Shown: positions 16,406 through 25,750, numbered from the stretch's first letter. The stretch: 48,933 nucleotides of DNA from Alphaproteobacteria bacterium (GCA_028692635.1 JAQUWX010000008.1:1-48933), one strand, 5' to 3'. Numbers and translations: made by a program. Notes: generated by a model from the letters alone, not told the origin.

Positions 16406-19400
16406 CTATTTCTTCGGGGGGGTGCGGTAGCTGTCTAGGAAGCTGCGGAATAGGTCAACTTCGGTTATTTTGTTCTGGGCTGTGGCTATGTCGCGTAGCT
16501 GGCCAGCTCTTTCAGGACGGGTGAGTATGCGGAAGGTATCGTTTTGCGGCGAGCCAACCATCGATGGGCCGTAATCCGCCGCTATGCGGTCAAGACTGGC
16601 TGCGTCTCCAGACATTGCAAGCGCTATGGCGCAGTTTACCAGCCATTGGGCTTGCTCAAAGGTGACCGGGCTTCCGGTCGCAGGAGCTGGACCGATAAGA
16701 TCGAGAAGAATTCTTGCCGCTTCCGCCCAGCGATGCGATTTCATTGTTATGTCCGCTCGCAGCATTTTTGCCGGTTTGGAGTCGTCGTTCTGTAATAATG
16801 CCAGCGCGTCATCTTCCTTGCCCTGTTCGGACAATGCTCGTGCGCGCAGAAGTTGCCTTTCTTTAACTATATCCGACGGAAGCCCCGCTTCGCCGACCAT
16901 TCCTAGCGCAGATAAAGCTGCGTCCGCTTTGTGATCGATTAAGCGTATTGCTGCCAGGCGGGTGCTTGCTCGCGCTTTGTCTTCTCCTTGCAGAACGTCT
17001 TTGACCAATCCTTCAAGTAGAGTGGACGCCTGATCCAAAAGGTCAATGCTAACCAGACGTTCAGCGAGATTGCGGATCACGTTCGTTCTCGTGTCTCCCG
17101 GCGGCATCAGTTCTCCGAACAACTGGTATAGCGATAGCGCTTCAAGCGGCGATAGCGGAGAAACATTCTCTCCTATGAACGAGTTTAAAAATGCATCGGC
17201 CATTTCGCTTTTGATTTGCGGCGTTACAGAGCTGTTCGGGAAAAGACGCGTCGCTTGCGTCATTACGCTTAGCGCGCTTTTTATATTCTTAGCCTCAAGA
17301 TAAAAAAGACCTAGGCGATGCAGTATGTCTAATTCCAGCTCATCTCCGCGCCAGACAAAACGCATCGACTCCAGCTGATCTGCCGCTTGCGCCGGAGTTA
17401 GCGATTTGGTAGCCACTCCAAGATCAATAAGCGCCAGTTTGGCTCTGATCTTGTAAAGGCGATCATGCGATCTCATGACTTGTTTCCATAGATCTTCCGC
17501 CATTATTTGACGACCAGCTTTGCTGTGGATTACTCCGCGCAGGTAGTTTAACGCGGGGTCCACTTCCGGTCTGTGCGGCTGCATGTCTATTTGCGCCAGC
17601 CATTCCGCAGCTTCGCTGTCTCGATTGACGGCTAAAGCCGCTTCAATCGCAAGCACATAAAACTTCGAAAAGAACGGCTCGGGATAATTGGAGAGAATGT
17701 TTTGCGTGATCGCAAATTTTTCCTCCGCGTTCTGCCAGTCGCGCTGTTGGACTGCCCCAACGGCTTGCCACAACTTTATCTCAGGCTGGAACCTTATTTC
17801 GGGTTTGCTAAGATCGATTAGCCCTTCTACTGCGCGGCCAGATAATATCTTGGACGCTCCGCTTAGCGCCTGAAACTCCGGATAGTTTTTCAGGTCGGGG
17901 TCTTCCTGATTTAAAAATTTCAGCAGGGCCTGGCATTCTTCTCCCATACCATGGGCAAAATAAAATCTTGCCAGTTCAAGCCTCGCTCTATTGCGCTCGG
18001 TCTCTCTTACTTCGACTACGGTTTGCATCAGGCGCTGGCGGGCGGTGGTGAAGTCTTCGTCGCGCTTGCCTGCCCATGCCGCAAAATCAAAAAACATTTT
18101 GCCGGAATATGACGCTTTAACTTTGCTGGGCGATCTTTCGAACATCCCTGTGTCTGTGGCTGGAGACAGCGTCAGTCCGTTGATCGTGGTTATCTCAATT
18201 CCATCGGAAACCTTGTTTACGATCAGTTTTTCAATCCACGGCTTTATGGCCAATCCTTGCGCGCTTGGCACAAGTTCAAGTTCTGCGTAGCGGCGATATA
18301 CGCTGAATGCGTCAACTTGCTTTAAGGGAAGGGCTATTATTTCGTCTCCAACTACCGGATCGGTAAAACGCACCGGTTCAGGAGGTTCAATCGCAGGAAG
18401 CAGAAGACGCGAACCTAAAGCAAAATCCGGCTGCGCAATCAGCGCTCCGCTGACGGGATTGTCTCGCCACTGTTTGCTTAGAAAAACCTGCCAGGTCGTT
18501 CCAGAGCGGTTGGCTCTTAGTTCCACTCCCTTGGGGAGCGAGAAGCGGTATCCGTTGTTGTTGGGAAGATCAAGCGGCTCAAGCGCGACGCGTGGTGCCG
18601 GTTGGCCGTCGGTTAGCGCCGTCAGGTCAAGAGTCAGTTTGCGATCAAATATGATATAGCCGTATCCGCTGCGCGAAAAAACCGCCGAGCCAATTTCCAC
18701 TTTCGGATTCAAAGACAAAACCAGCTCAGGAATTGTTCCGACTTCCAGCGTCCCTGCGGGCTGATTGATTGCGGGACGGGTATATATCGGGACAAGCGTT
18801 TTTACTGGCGTGCTTGTGGTTGCCATAATGGAGCTGGCGGTCGCTGTCTGCTCCATGACGGGCGCCGGCGAAGCGCTGGCGGCAATTTCCTGCAATTTGT
18901 CCAAAGCGCCGGTCGCGGTGGATTTGACCAGGATCGGTTGAGTTTCCGCTATAACCATTGCGGCCAGCTCCTGGGCTGTCTTGGGCGGAGATACCACCAA
19001 TAGCGCTTTAGCGTCGCCGTTCGTCGGAGGAGTTTCTTCTTTCTTCTCTGCTGGTTTTGGTTCTTCCTTTACGGCAGTAGGCGGAGCTTTTGCTTTCGGT
19101 TTGGTGGGAGTTTTCTGCTCAGCCACAGGCGCAGGTCCTGCTGCGCCAAATAAATCGATTACTATTGCTGTGCCACTGGTGAAATCTTTGAGCGTGGCGT
19201 CTTTTGGAACCTCGAAGCTGACGGATAGGCTGTCGGGAGCGTTATCTGCAATTGTGAAATTTTTAGCCCGGGTTAGTTTGGACGATTGCAACGGGCGCAG
19301 ATTTATTTCGCCGCTGGATTTAAACATAATTGAAACGTGCGTTCCCTCGCGGCTGATTTTGTATGTCACACTGCGCGGCCAATCAAACACCAGGCGCTCA

Positions 19401-19612
19401 TAGTTTTCGTGCACCCCTGCGCGAGTGGAAACCGATGTTGCTGCGAAAGCTGAATTAGCCGTCAGACAGAATGTCCCGCATCCGAACAATAAAAACAGGC
19501 ATGCCAAACGCAGCGCAAAAGCACGCGCACCCGCAGCGGCAATACATTCCCGCTGTCCGGCATCATTTACGCCTGAACCTGATTTACTCAACATCTTCCA
19601 CCACGATCGCAT
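16406..19612 (-). CDS. large exported protein with TPR-like helical repeats
   Basis: 1068 residues. The N-terminus carries a signal sequence (RLACLFLLFGCGTFCLTANSAFA) after an atypically long 32-residue leader, so the true start may be internal. Residues about 60-160 (HENYERLVFDWPRSVTYKIS) resemble an AMIN-like beta domain that binds envelope components. A Pro/Lys/Ala-rich linker follows. From about residue 540 on, helix pairs typical of TPR/SEL1-like solenoids appear (ARFYFAHGMGEECQALLKFL, LGLFYLEAKNIKSALSVMTQ). It probably acts in the periplasm as a scaffold. It lies downstream of cheZ on the same strand with a 129-bp gap; a role in motility or polar envelope organisation is inference from context only. 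Confidence 0.82.
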   Translation of the reverse strand: MRSWWKMLSKSGSGVNDAGQRECIAAAGARAFALRLACLFLLFGCGTFCLTANSAFAATSVSTRAGVHENYERLVFDWPRSVTYKISREGTHVSIMFKSSGEINLRPLQSSKLTRAKNFTIADNAPDSLSVSFEVPKDATLKDFTSGTAIVIDLFGAAGPAPVAEQKTPTKPKAKAPPTAVKEEPKPAEKKEETPPTNGDAKALLVVSPPKTAQELAAMVIAETQPILVKSTATGALDKLQEIAASASPAPVMEQTATASSIMATTSTPVKTLVPIYTRPAINQPAGTLEVGTIPELVLSLNPKVEIGSAVFSRSGYGYIIFDRKLTLDLTALTDGQPAPRVALEPLDLPNNNGYRFSLPKGVELRANRSGTTWQVFLSKQWRDNPVSGALIAQPDFALGSRLLLPAIEPPEPVRFTDPVVGDEIIALPLKQVDAFSVYRRYAELELVPSAQGLAIKPWIEKLIVNKVSDGIEITTINGLTLSPATDTGMFERSPSKVKASYSGKMFFDFAAWAGKRDEDFTTARQRLMQTVVEVRETERNRARLELARFYFAHGMGEECQALLKFLNQEDPDLKNYPEFQALSGASKILSGRAVEGLIDLSKPEIRFQPEIKLWQAVGAVQQRDWQNAEEKFAITQNILSNYPEPFFSKFYVLAIEAALAVNRDSEAAEWLAQIDMQPHRPEVDPALNYLRGVIHSKAGRQIMAEDLWKQVMRSHDRLYKIRAKLALIDLGVATKSLTPAQAADQLESMRFVWRGDELELDILHRLGLFYLEAKNIKSALSVMTQATRLFPNSSVTPQIKSEMADAFLNSFIGENVSPLSPLEALSLYQLFGELMPPGDTRTNVIRNLAERLVSIDLLDQASTLLEGLVKDVLQGEDKARASTRLAAIRLIDHKADAALSALGMVGEAGLPSDIVKERQLLRARALSEQGKEDDALALLQNDDSKPAKMLRADITMKSHRWAEAARILLDLIGPAPATGSPVTFEQAQWLVNCAIALAMSGDAASLDRIAADYGPSMVGSPQNDTFRILTRPERAGQLRDIATAQNKITEVDLFRSFLDSYRTPPKK

Positions 19613-19741
19613 AATCGGGCATACCCACTTCTGCCGTTCGTTATGGTTAAAATGAATGAATTGTCGCCATATAACAAGAGGATATTGGCCTAATATCCTT
19701 TTCTGCTTTATGTCATGCCCCGGAAGGGGTCTGGAAGCACG

Positions 19742-20401
19742 CTAATTACCCAATAGGCGGTCTATCTCGCTTTGGTCTATGGCGTTTTGGGGGAGTTGGG
19801 GACCGTTTACGAGTAGCTTGTCCGGGTCTTCCATCGTCTCTTTTGCCGAGCTTCCGTCGTCGCTGCGGCCAACTTCATCCCCAAGAGCCCGAAGCAGGGC
19901 TTCCACCTTGGAATCAATGTATTTTAGCGTTTGCACAACTTTGGTTATTCGTTGCCCGGTTATATCCTGAAAATTGCACGCTTCGTATATGCGCGTGGTG
20001 CAGGCAACTAGCTTTTCGTTGTTCTCCGGCGGGCATTCCGCCGCAATCGCCGATATCTCGTCGCACACGTCCATGATCTTGTTGGTTGCTTCTTCGGTGG
20101 CTCCGACGACCGCGTCCAGCTCATCCGTAGCGCCGGGAATCTTGCTGGCGCTTATGTCTTCGGGTTGAATCTCCGCAATTTCCTGCTTGGCGCGTTTTAT
20201 GTATCCCGCCAGCTCCTGTAGTTCAGAGTAAAATTTCAGATCAGCCGAGTTTATATCCCCGGTCAACGTCGAGATCACCTGTCGTACGATTGACGCTATG
20301 TCTTTGGCTTCGCATGCTTTCGACGATTCATTGTGCGCTGCTTTTATTTCGGCGCTAAGATTGCTCTCGAGCTTATTGCCGGGCTGCTGGTCTGTGGTCA
20401 T
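19742..20401 (-). CDS. cheZ: CheZ-family CheY-phosphate phosphatase
   Basis: About 219 residues from the preferred ATG 20401; the ORF-track start (GTG 20413) is unlikely because GTGGAG there is the ribosome binding site for MTTDQQPG. The long helical hairpin typical of CheZ holds the catalytic segment ACNFQDITGQRITKVVQ (about residues 143-159), with Asp and Gln that position water for CheY-P hydrolysis. The C-terminus, NAIDQSEIDRLLGN, is the CheY-docking peptide tethered by a flexible linker. It closely resembles the N-terminal peptide of FliM encoded in this same operon. It follows cheY with a 25-bp gap. Confidence 0.93.
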   Translation of the reverse strand: MTTDQQPGNKLESNLSAEIKAAHNESSKACEAKDIASIVRQVISTLTGDINSADLKFYSELQELAGYIKRAKQEIAEIQPEDISASKIPGATDELDAVVGATEEATNKIMDVCDEISAIAAECPPENNEKLVACTTRIYEACNFQDITGQRITKVVQTLKYIDSKVEALLRALGDEVGRSDDGSSAKETMEDPDKLLVNGPQLPQNAIDQSEIDRLLGN

Positions 20402-20426
20402 TAAAATCTCCACGCGTCAAATCTAA

Positions 20427-20813
20427 TTAAAACTGTCCTATTACACTCGAAATTTTCTGCTTAAGCGTTTCAGCGTTGAATGGTTTCACAATATAATTGC
20501 TCACCCCAGCCTCTTTCGCCGCCACCACGTTTTCGGTCTTGCTTTCCGCCGTCACCATTATAAATGGCGTGGCTTTAAGTTTCGCGTCTGCGCGAACCTC
20601 TTTTAAAAGCTGCAATCCGGTCATCGGCTCCATGTTCCAATCGGAAATCACAAGCCCAAAACTCCCTTCGTGCATCATTCGCAGCGCCATGCTGCCGTCC
20701 GTCGCTTGACTTACGTTCTTGAAGCCGAGCTGCTTCAGCAAGTTCTCAATGATGCGCAACATCGTTTTATAGTCATCAACGATGAGTATATTCATATTCA
20801 TATCAACTGCCAT
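20427..20813 (-). CDS. cheY: CheY-type single-domain response regulator
   Basis: 128 residues, a lone receiver domain. Acidic pair D13/D14 in ILIVDDYKTML, phospho-acceptor D58 in VISDWNMEPMTG, T88 in MVTAES and K110 in IVKPFN complete the active site. No output domain, so it should act by binding FliM to switch rotation. ATG 20813 has AAGGAG 7 nt upstream. The gene lies between motE and cheZ; the pairing cheY-cheZ fits a phosphorelay terminating at the switch. No sigma-54 promoter with correct spacing was found before it; a GG-N9-GC near-miss is present. Confidence 0.96.
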   Translation of the reverse strand: MAVDMNMNILIVDDYKTMLRIIENLLKQLGFKNVSQATDGSMALRMMHEGSFGLVISDWNMEPMTGLQLLKEVRADAKLKATPFIMVTAESKTENVVAAKEAGVSNYIVKPFNAETLKQKISSVIGQF

Positions 20814-20963
20814 ATATAGGCTCCTTCTGGTACTGGTTCTTTTCGTGTAATCTTATGTTGTTTTCTGAGGGCAGGCCATAGCCAAATCATTTTTACAAAC
20901 AGGACAGTAGCTCCAACATTCTGAAAAAATAGTTACCTTGTGCGACCCGTTATGCCCAGGTAT

Positions 20964-21671
20964 TCACTTTGTCTGCGGCAACTGGTCCTTTTTCGTAAGC
21001 GCAACCGTTATTTCCTTCGCCTTTTCCGGCAACATTTCCGCCATTATTATCGCAACTTTGGCGGGTTTCATGCGCTCTATTACCCCAAGAAGGGTGGGCA
21101 GCTCTAACTTTTCGAATATGCGTGCCGCTTCTTTGGCTTTCATCGTTTCATAGATTTTTACCAGGTTATCAAGTTGCGCTTGCTGGCTGGCGCTGGCCTG
21201 ATTTACCAGTCCTTGCAGTTGGTTGCGCAGGGTTTCCATCTCCTGCATCTTCTGGTCAACGCGCTGTTCCGCAATCTTTAAAAGCATTTCTCTTGAGTCA
21301 AGATCGCTCATCCGTTGCTCAAGCTGATTCCGCCTGTCTTTTAGCTGTTTTAAGATCGAGGCGTCGGTTTCTACGGTTTCTTCCGAGGCGTTATGTAAGG
21401 CTTTGTCGCTGCTTCCATCATTGACTCCCTCAGTTTTTGCGGCGGAGGGCTTGCCTTCTTCTTTGTCTGGAGCTTTGCTTTCCGTTTTCGACTCTTCTTC
21501 AGTCGCCGCTTGCAGCCGGGATACCGTATGAAAGGTTCTGCCCCCAGATGCTGCGCTCCACATGTCTTCAAGTCGCAGCCCTATCATAAGGACGCCCATG
21601 AATATCATGGTGGGCAGAATATATCTCGGCTGCGCCAGAGTTCGGATAGAGAACGCTTTGTTGTTGATCAT
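20964..21671 (-). CDS. motE: MotE-family stator/flagellar chaperone-like protein (MgtE-N-like domain)
   Basis: 235 residues: an N-terminal membrane helix (YILPTMIFMGVLMIGLRL), a charged disordered stretch, a coiled coil (LKQLKDRRNQLEQRMSDLD and on), then a C-terminal MgtE-N-like helical domain (ARIFEKLELPTLLGVIERMKPAKVAIIM). This is the layout of MotE, which in rhizobia chaperones MotC or the stator in the periplasm. Its ATG overlaps the DUF6468 stop by 4 nt, giving translational coupling. Motility function is supported by family and context; the exact partner is unknown. Confidence 0.85.
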   Translation of the reverse strand: MINNKAFSIRTLAQPRYILPTMIFMGVLMIGLRLEDMWSAASGGRTFHTVSRLQAATEEESKTESKAPDKEEGKPSAAKTEGVNDGSSDKALHNASEETVETDASILKQLKDRRNQLEQRMSDLDSREMLLKIAEQRVDQKMQEMETLRNQLQGLVNQASASQQAQLDNLVKIYETMKAKEAARIFEKLELPTLLGVIERMKPAKVAIIMAEMLPEKAKEITVALTKKDQLPQTK

Positions 21672-22141
21672 CCGATCTTCTCCAGCGCCTGCAATAAATC
21701 TCTCTCAGCTGCCGTCGTCGGTTGGACAACTGCCGGTTTGGGCGCGCTGGCTTTTGGCGTCTCCGCCTTCACCTTCGCTGGAGGCTGGGTTTCTTCAATT
21801 ATTGCCGCAGAGCTGGTGGCTGTTATTGCTGTCTGGCTCAGGCGCGTCGCAATCTGGTCGGCGCTTTCCGTGAGAAATTGCAGCTCATCCCGGATCTGGT
21901 GCGCTTTGTCTATCAGGTGCTCAAGGTCGTCTCCGCAATCACGCGCCGCTTGCTTCAGGCCCTTTATTCCCGTCTCCGCTCGCGCAACAGTTCCGCTGAA
22001 GTCCACGACAAAGCGTTCCATGTCGGCTCGGCTCGAGCGAAGCTGGGCTAGCTGACGGTTCAGCCGTACTGCGTACACAATCCCGGTTATCAAAAGCCCA
22101 ATGAGCAGGGCGTCGAGAAGAAGATAAAGGAGTTCCATCAT
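21668..22141 (-). CDS. DUF6468-type membrane-anchored protein in flagellar operon
   Basis: 157 residues. One N-terminal membrane helix (LLYLLLDALLIGLLITGIVYA) is followed by a cytoplasmic or periplasmic coiled coil (LNRQLAQLRSSRADMERFVV to TESADQIATRLSQTA) and a Pro/Ala/Lys-rich tail. This arrangement, between fliM and motE, is characteristic of alphaproteobacterial DUF6468 proteins. Function is not established; a stator- or basal-body-associated role is inferred. It overlaps fliM upstream and motE downstream by 4 nt each, so all three are translationally coupled. Confidence 0.8.
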   Translation of the reverse strand: MMELLYLLLDALLIGLLITGIVYAVRLNRQLAQLRSSRADMERFVVDFSGTVARAETGIKGLKQAARDCGDDLEHLIDKAHQIRDELQFLTESADQIATRLSQTAITATSSAAIIEETQPPAKVKAETPKASAPKPAVVQPTTAAERDLLQALEKIG

Positions 22142-23253
22142 AGCTTGTCAAAGCTCCCCTTGTTTTCGTCCAGAACAATGTCGTCTACACGCACTGCAAT
22201 GTGGCTGTTCAACGATCCCATGTGGCCTTTGAACAATGTTACATCTCCAGACCTCAACGCGATAAGGTCGTCCGGCTTTACGTTCAGCATAAGGCGCGAA
22301 CCAACTTTCCAGTTGATAACGTCTCCGAGCGGCATCGATACTTCTCCCAGCACAGCGTTCATCGGCATGCTGGTTTGCAGAAGCTCGTTTCCTAAGTGAG
22401 TTTCCCAGATGGAGTCGCGACCGAATTTTTCACCCATGAACATTTGCAGCAGCAGTTCGCGGATGGGTTCCAGCGTGGCGTATGGGAATAAAATCTCAAT
22501 GCGCCCGCCTCGGTCTTCCATGTCGATGCGCAGTTTGGCCAAGACGGCGGCGTTCGCCGGTCGGGCGATTGTCGCAAATCTCGGATTGGTTTCAAGGCGG
22601 TCAAATCGGAATGTAACAGGAGATAGAGGATCAAACGCGCCGCTTACGTCGGCAAGCACTACGCGGACTAGGCGTTCTACTAGATTGCGTTCAATCGTCG
22701 TGTAGGGGCGACCTTCTATGCGCATTGCCGCAGTTCCGCGTCTTCCGCCTAAAAGAACGTCAACGATCGAATATATCATCGCGCTGTCTATCGTTAGCAG
22801 CGCCGAGTTGTCCCACTCCTCCGCTTTGAACACCGCAAGCATCGCAGGAAGCGGTATGGAATCCAGGTAATCTCCAAAACGTACCGAGGTTATTTGATCC
22901 AGACTCACCTCAACGTTGTCCGAGGTGAAATTGCGCAAGCTCGTTGACATCATGCGCACAAGGCGGTCGAAGACAACTTCGAGCATTGGCAGGCGCTCGT
23001 AATTGACAAGCGCGCTGTTTATCAACGCCATTATGCCGGAATTGTCTTGCGACGCGCTTCCGCCGCCAAACCCCAGCAGGCTGTCGATTTCGTTCTGGCT
23101 TAGAACTCGGGCTGCGCTGCCGTAGGCTCCTGCTTCTTCTCCTTCTCCTTCGGCGGCTTCGCCTTCAGCTGCTCCGCCTCCCGCGCTGGCCGCTTCCCAT
23201 TCCGCGGCCATGCGTTCTTCTTCAGTCATTTCCTTGGTAGGTTCGTCAGCCAT
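22138..23253 (-). CDS. fliM: FliM flagellar motor switch protein
   Basis: 371 residues. The CheY-P-binding peptide LSQNEIDSLLGF sits at residues 51-62, behind an extra acidic Gly/Ala/Glu-rich leader of about 50 residues. The middle domain includes ITSVRFGDYLDSIPLPAML and DVLLGGRRG, and the C-terminal SpoA-like domain includes GDVINWKVGSRLMLNV. FliM forms the C-ring and sets rotation direction on CheY-P binding. The N-terminal leader is longer than in enteric FliM, where the peptide is near residue 5. ATG has CAGGA upstream. It lies 50 bp after fliL. Confidence 0.97.
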   Translation of the reverse strand: MADEPTKEMTEEERMAAEWEAASAGGGAAEGEAAEGEGEEAGAYGSAARVLSQNEIDSLLGFGGGSASQDNSGIMALINSALVNYERLPMLEVVFDRLVRMMSTSLRNFTSDNVEVSLDQITSVRFGDYLDSIPLPAMLAVFKAEEWDNSALLTIDSAMIYSIVDVLLGGRRGTAAMRIEGRPYTTIERNLVERLVRVVLADVSGAFDPLSPVTFRFDRLETNPRFATIARPANAAVLAKLRIDMEDRGGRIEILFPYATLEPIRELLLQMFMGEKFGRDSIWETHLGNELLQTSMPMNAVLGEVSMPLGDVINWKVGSRLMLNVKPDDLIALRSGDVTLFKGHMGSLNSHIAVRVDDIVLDENKGSFDKL

Positions 23254-23303
23254 AACTATTATCCTGAATTCTTAATCTTTAAGCCTTATATGTTACATCG
23301 TCC

Positions 23304-23891
23304 CTATTGTACCAGCATTTCCTGAAACAGAACATCTCGTATGCGAACCGGTTGAGCGATTTCCGTCACTCGCAGTAAAAGCGCTTCGCGTAAACGGTAT
23401 ATTCCCGATGAACCGCGCAGGTCTTCTATTCTTAGCTCGCGCAGGTAAACTTGAAAGCTGTCTATTATGCGCGGCTTGAGCGTGTCCATTAATGCTGCGT
23501 CCTTTTCGTCCGCTAACTCCAGGCTGATTTTTACCTTGAGATAATTCGGGCGCTTGCCTTCTCCGCTTAGATTTACCAGAAGATCTCCAAGCGAGAAAAA
23601 TACCGCTTTGCCTTTTTGTTCTTCTTCAGAAGCCATCGACGCTTTATGCTGTTCTTCCGGTGTGGGCTCTTTGTTGGAACTGAACGCTCCTGTGAAGAAA
23701 AGCGCCGCGCCTACGCTGATGCCTACAAGCAAAAGCCCTCCGGCGGCGATCATTATTATAAGCTTGGTGCTTAGCTTTTTTTTGCTGTCACCTTCGCCCT
23801 CGGTTTCTTCTCCGCCTTCGCCTTCCTTTTTGGGATCAAGCTCCTCTTCGGAATCTTTGCCCTTGGGGTCTTTTTCCTTTTCTTTGGCCAC
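23304..23891 (-). CDS. fliL: FliL basal-body protein
   Basis: 195 residues: a highly charged cytoplasmic N-terminus (Lys/Glu/Gly-rich), one membrane helix (LIIMIAAGGLLLVGISVGAALFF), then the FliL periplasmic domain (FFSLGDLLVNLSGEGKRPNY, KDAALMDTLKPRIIDSFQ, ending in RIRDVLFQEMLVQ). FliL surrounds stators and supports torque. Start is GTG 23891 with CAGGGAG upstream. It is the first gene of the minus-strand fliL-fliM-DUF6468-motE-cheY-cheZ string. Confidence 0.94.
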   Translation of the reverse strand: MAKEKEKDPKGKDSEEELDPKKEGEGGEETEGEGDSKKKLSTKLIIMIAAGGLLLVGISVGAALFFTGAFSSNKEPTPEEQHKASMASEEEQKGKAVFFSLGDLLVNLSGEGKRPNYLKVKISLELADEKDAALMDTLKPRIIDSFQVYLRELRIEDLRGSSGIYRLREALLLRVTEIAQPVRIRDVLFQEMLVQ

Positions 23892-24108
23892 GACGAAAAC
23901 TCCCTGAATATAGCTGCGCAGAACTTGCGCAAAGATTTACCATCATAGCCGACCTTAGTATGGTTAAAAAGTGATTATAAAAAAGTCCTCCTCTCTTGTG
24001 TCCTCGGCAGTTTCTGCCGTATGCGGAAGAAGTGTGGCCGGCAACACGTCCGCTCATTATTGCATAATATATATGATAACGTATTGATATGTATGGGGTT
24101 TATGCTTT

Positions 24109-24124
24109 TGGCACAACGGATGCA
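24109..24124 (+). promoter_or_regulatory. sigma-54 promoter for flgFGAH
   Basis: TGGCACAACGGATGCA: full -24 element TGGCAC and GC at -12, with 10 nt between GG and GC. It lies 74 bp before the preferred flgF ATG (24198), in the divergent gap between fliL and flgF. Confidence 0.82.
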
Positions 24125-24197
24125 TATGTAAGTCCGGTGGGGTGCCTCAAGTAAGCACCTTATCGTGTGGCAAAGATATAAAAGTCGTAGGAATATC

Positions 24198-24941
24198 ATG
24201 GAGATACCCAGCCTTGTCCTAGGTTCATATGCAGAGGTCCTTACCAGGGCCATGGATGTCGTTGCCAATAATGTGGCCAACGTGAACACGACTGGATTTA
24301 AACGCGAGGGCGTCCAGTTCGATACTTTGGTCAATGTGCCTGCTCCCGGGGAAAAAATAAATTTTACAATCGATAGATCTTCTTATCGCGATGCTTCTAT
24401 GGGACCGATGATTACGACGGGCAATCCTCTCGATTTGTCGGTGCAGGGAGAAGGATATTTCCCGGTTCAAACCCAAAGTGGCGTTCAATATGTCAGGGGT
24501 GGGGCTTTCCAGCTTAACAGCAACGGAGACATTATCACTGCGACGGGAGACAAAGTTCTCGGGGCGTCCGATCAGGCGATCAACGTGCCTAGCGATATCG
24601 TGAGCGTTTTCGTTTCGTCCGATGGAGTCGTTTCAGGAAAAAATTCAGCTTTTGATACCGCTGCTGTGCAACTGGGCAAGTTCAAGCTGGTCAAATTCGC
24701 CAACGAGCAGCAATTGCAGAGCGTCGGCAACGGTTATTACACCACATCGCAAGCTCCTCAGGTTGCTACCGATAGCAGCGTTCTACAGGGAATGCTGGAG
24801 CGCTCTAACGTGGACGCAGTCACGGAAATGACAAAGATGATCGAGGTCCTTCGGTCTTACCAGATTACGGCGAAGCTTATGGATCGTGAAAATCAACGCA
24901 TGGATAACGCTATTACTAAATTGTCGCGAGCTACTGTTTAA
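24198..24941 (+). CDS. flgF: FlgF proximal rod protein
   Basis: About 247 residues from ATG 24198. The ORF-track start at GTG 24165 adds 11 residues not seen in the family, and AGGAA precedes ATG 24198. The rod-protein N-terminal motif is ANNVANVNTTGFKREG, and the C-terminal helix is LERSNVDAVTEMTKMIEVLR; both are shared by the rod/hook family. The middle part DLSVQGEGYFPVQ is typical of FlgF/FlgG. It precedes flgG by 18 bp in the operon and builds the basal-body rod in the periplasm after export through the flagellar type III apparatus. Confidence 0.93.
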   Translation: MEIPSLVLGSYAEVLTRAMDVVANNVANVNTTGFKREGVQFDTLVNVPAPGEKINFTIDRSSYRDASMGPMITTGNPLDLSVQGEGYFPVQTQSGVQYVRGGAFQLNSNGDIITATGDKVLGASDQAINVPSDIVSVFVSSDGVVSGKNSAFDTAAVQLGKFKLVKFANEQQLQSVGNGYYTTSQAPQVATDSSVLQGMLERSNVDAVTEMTKMIEVLRSYQITAKLMDRENQRMDNAITKLSRATV

Positions 24942-24959
24942 GTTTTGGGAGAGTAAAAC

Positions 24960-25745
24960 ATGAGAGCACTAAATATCGGCGCAACCGGAATGCAGGCTCA
25001 GCAGCTGAACGTTGAGGTAATCTCGAATAATATCGCGAACCTTTCAACTACCGGCTTTAAGCGCAATAGAGCGGAGTTTCAGGATCTGCTTTATCAGAAT
25101 ATGCGCAGAGTGGGATCCAATTCATCGGATACAGGCACTTTGCTTCCTTCCGGATTGCAAGTGGGACTCGGCGTGCGTCCCGTTGCGACTTATCGCATAA
25201 ACGAGCAGGGCAATCTTAATATCACCAACAACCAGTACGATCTTGCTATAAGCGGGCAGGGATATTTTCAGGTGCAGCTCCCGGATGGAACTACCGCCTA
25301 TACCAGAGCCGGATCGTTTCAGACTAATGAAAACGGGCAGATAGTGAACCCGGATGGGTTGCTCGTTCAGCCGTCCATAACGGTTCCGCAGGGCGTTACC
25401 GGCGTTACTATTAATGCCAGCGGTCAGGTTTTGGCAACCGTCGATGGAGTGGTGGCTCAGCAGAACCTGGGTCAGTTGCAGTTGGCTACTTTCATCAATC
25501 AGGCCGGTCTGGAATCTATCGGAGACAATCTCCTCAGAGAAACGCAGGCTTCAGGATCTCCTGTCGTAGGCAATCCTCAGGCGGCTGGATTCGGTAAGAT
25601 CGTTCAGTACTCTTTGGAAACTTCTAACGTGGATATCGTCGCGGAGATAACTTCTCTTATTACCGCTCAGCGTGCGTACGAGATGAATTCTCGCGTCATT
25701 AAAACCGCAGACGATATGCTCACCACTATCAGCCAGTTGAGGTAG
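24960..25745 (+). CDS. flgG: FlgG distal rod protein
   Basis: 261 residues, the standard FlgG length. It begins MRALNIGATGMQAQQLNVEV, the classic FlgG start, with NNIANLSTTGFKRNRAEFQD after it. DLAISGQGYFQVQLPDG lies in the middle and SNVDIVAEITSLITAQRAYE ends the protein, forming the coiled rod core. GGGAGAG precedes ATG. FlgG makes the distal rod that spans to the outer membrane. Sits between flgF and flgA with tight spacing. Confidence 0.98.
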   Translation: MRALNIGATGMQAQQLNVEVISNNIANLSTTGFKRNRAEFQDLLYQNMRRVGSNSSDTGTLLPSGLQVGLGVRPVATYRINEQGNLNITNNQYDLAISGQGYFQVQLPDGTTAYTRAGSFQTNENGQIVNPDGLLVQPSITVPQGVTGVTINASGQVLATVDGVVAQQNLGQLQLATFINQAGLESIGDNLLRETQASGSPVVGNPQAAGFGKIVQYSLETSNVDIVAEITSLITAQRAYEMNSRVIKTADDMLTTISQLR

Positions 25746-25750
25746 TTTTT

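Noticed and set aside
20814-20940. Sigma-54-like GG/GC pair (TTGGCTATGGCCTGCC) before cheY
   Set aside because: The GG to GC spacing is 9 nt, not 10, and sigma-54 tolerates almost no spacing change.
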